A model generated the notes under the pieces. It ran no database searches, was not told the DNA's origin, and was given only the letters and a program-made list of their open reading frames with translations. Positions 33,373-34,111 of a stretch of DNA of 34,111 nucleotides are shown here, piece by piece (within the stretch, counting starts at the first letter, position 1; each line of letters begins with the position of its first letter). Both the position numbers and the translations under genes were made by a program. Source of the stretch: Prevotellaceae bacterium UBA1075 (lineage in GTDB: Bacteria; Bacteroidota; Bacteroidia; Bacteroidales; Bacteroidaceae); assembly GCA_002316015.1 (NCBI GenBank), contig DCCS01000039.1:1-34111 (forward strand), read 5' to 3'.

Positions 33373-33825
33373 TTACTCTTTGTTCTTGGTGTCCATGCAG
33401 ATGGTGACGGGGCCGTCATTGAGCAGCTCCACCTTCATGTCGGCGCCGAACTCGCCTGTCTGTACACGACCGTGGAGTCCCTCGCGAAGCCGTTCCGTGA
33501 AGGCCAGGTAGAGCGGTACGGCGTGCTCGTGGCGCGCGGCGCGTATCCAGCTTGGGCGGTTGCCCTTGCGGTAACTGGCCATCAGCGTGAACTGGCTCAC
33601 CACCAGCACCTCGCCGTCCACGTCCAGCACGCTGCGGTTCATCACCCCCTGCTCATCGTCAAAGACACGCAGGGAGAGGATTTTGCGTGCGAGCCACTCC
33701 TTGTCCTCCACGGTGTCGGCCTCCTCGATGCCCAGGAGCACCAGTAACCCCTGTCCGATGCGGCTCTTCTCGACCCCGCCGACGGTCACGCTGGCGTGGC
33801 TCACCCTCTGTATCACGGCTCTCAT
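33373..33825 (-). CDS. dtd: D-aminoacyl-tRNA deacylase
   Basis: Dtd removes D-amino acids, and glycine mis-attached to tRNA(Ala), from tRNAs. The 150-residue protein starts MRAVIQRVSHASVTV and has the family motifs GVMNRSV (60-66), SQFTL (77-81) and NDGPVT (136-141) that form the chiral-proofreading site. Length is normal. An AAAGGA sequence lies before the ATG and a -7 element at 33846. It is the first gene of the dtd-deoC operon. Confidence 0.97.
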   Translation of the reverse strand: MRAVIQRVSHASVTVGGVEKSRIGQGLLVLLGIEEADTVEDKEWLARKILSLRVFDDEQGVMNRSVLDVDGEVLVVSQFTLMASYRKGNRPSWIRAARHEHAVPLYLAFTERLREGLHGRVQTGEFGADMKVELLNDGPVTICMDTKNKE

Positions 33826-33845
33826 TCCCAGTCTGTCCTTTCCCG

Positions 33846-33853
33846 CAAAGTTA
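33846..33853 (-). promoter_or_regulatory. -7 element before dtd
   Basis: TAACTTTG on the minus strand matches TAnnTTTG and lies 20 nt before the dtd ATG. No -33 box is evident. Confidence 0.6.
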
Positions 33854-34056
33854 CGCCATTTATCTATAATCCCGCCGCTTTCCCAGGTCTTTTAACTCCT
33901 TTTGGGATTTGGGTGTCCTTTTCCCACCTTCTCGGGGGGTGGGGGAGCATGCGCTCTGGCCTTGTTTGGCTCCTGTTGCCTGCTGGCGTTTCTGCTCGCG
34001 TGATGCCTTTCCTGCAAGGGGGGGCTGCGGCCCGGCTTCCTGGTTCTTCCCGTACT
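33854..34056. other. Intergenic region upstream of dtd
   Basis: No gene is recognised. It contains an inverted repeat CCCACC (33923-33928) / GGTGGG (33938-33943) without a T run, and leads into repeat locus C. Confidence 0.4.
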
Positions 34057-34111
34057 CTTGCCAACGCACCGCGCTGCATCCGCCAACGCACCGCGCTGCA
34101 TCCGCCAACGC
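34057..34111 (-). repeat. 22-bp-period repeat array, locus C (cut by window edge)
   Basis: On the minus strand TGCGTTGGCGGATGCA plus the linker GCGCGG (22 bp) repeats at least twice with no difference, then a third copy of the core start. This is the same design as loci A and B but in the opposite orientation. Its full length is not visible because the window ends inside it. Confidence 0.8.

Overview
The window is GC-rich DNA from the phylum Bacteroidota, most likely order Bacteroidales and plausibly a Prevotellaceae-like organism (inference). Four observations support this. The gene order miaB - ftsX - DUF3098 - uppP - truB - queA - folK is typical of the group. Matches to the Bacteroidota -7 promoter element TAnnTTTG lie upstream of most transcription units. 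Most genes lack a strong Shine-Dalgarno site. Two secreted proteins end in a tail like that of the type IX secretion system (T9SS). Almost every gene is on the minus strand; the exceptions are a ThuA-like protein, a lipoprotein and a polyprenyl synthetase.

Layout. 1-2224 (+): the 3' part of a two-domain ThuA-like protein, an intergenic array of 22-bp repeats, then a tyrosine-rich lipoprotein. 2445-5461 (-): a two-gene redox operon, a NapH/NapG-like membrane polyferredoxin followed by a Tat-type lipoprotein aldo/keto reductase with two Fe-S motifs. It has a good promoter and a good terminator. 5872-15941 (-): nine closely spaced genes, miaB, ftsX, DUF3098, uppP, truB, queA, folK, a GH92 alpha-mannosidase and a helix-hairpin-helix protein. 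Together they cover tRNA modification, division, the undecaprenyl carrier and folate synthesis, with two envelope/secreted genes at the end. 16268-24613 (-): two secreted proteins, an endonuclease/exonuclease/phosphatase-discoidin protein and a 2099-residue GLUG-repeat protein. Both end in KVMVK, and two 88-bp tandem copies of a tail-like sequence lie between them. 24614-25113: a second 22-bp repeat array that includes a perfect 34-bp palindrome. 25114-28982: polA (-) divergent from a long-chain polyprenyl diphosphate synthase (+). 28979-30445 (-): an Rpn/PD-(D/E)XK family protein and a small membrane protein. 30676-31521 (-): an OmpA-family lipoprotein with a coiled coil. 31873-33825 (-): the operon dtd - small membrane protein - MazG-like - deoC. 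33826-34111: an intergenic region that ends in a third 22-bp repeat array, cut by the window edge.

Most genes are ordinary housekeeping genes. The least explained structures are three. The first is the dispersed family of 22-bp-period palindromic arrays, which recurs in three intergenic regions and in both orientations. The second is the pair of tandem tail-like copies after the giant GLUG gene. The third is the modular GLUG protein itself, in which a Cys-x2-Cys-Gly knuckle precedes three of its five repeat blocks. I did not see a defence system, CRISPR array, insertion sequence, tRNA or rRNA.
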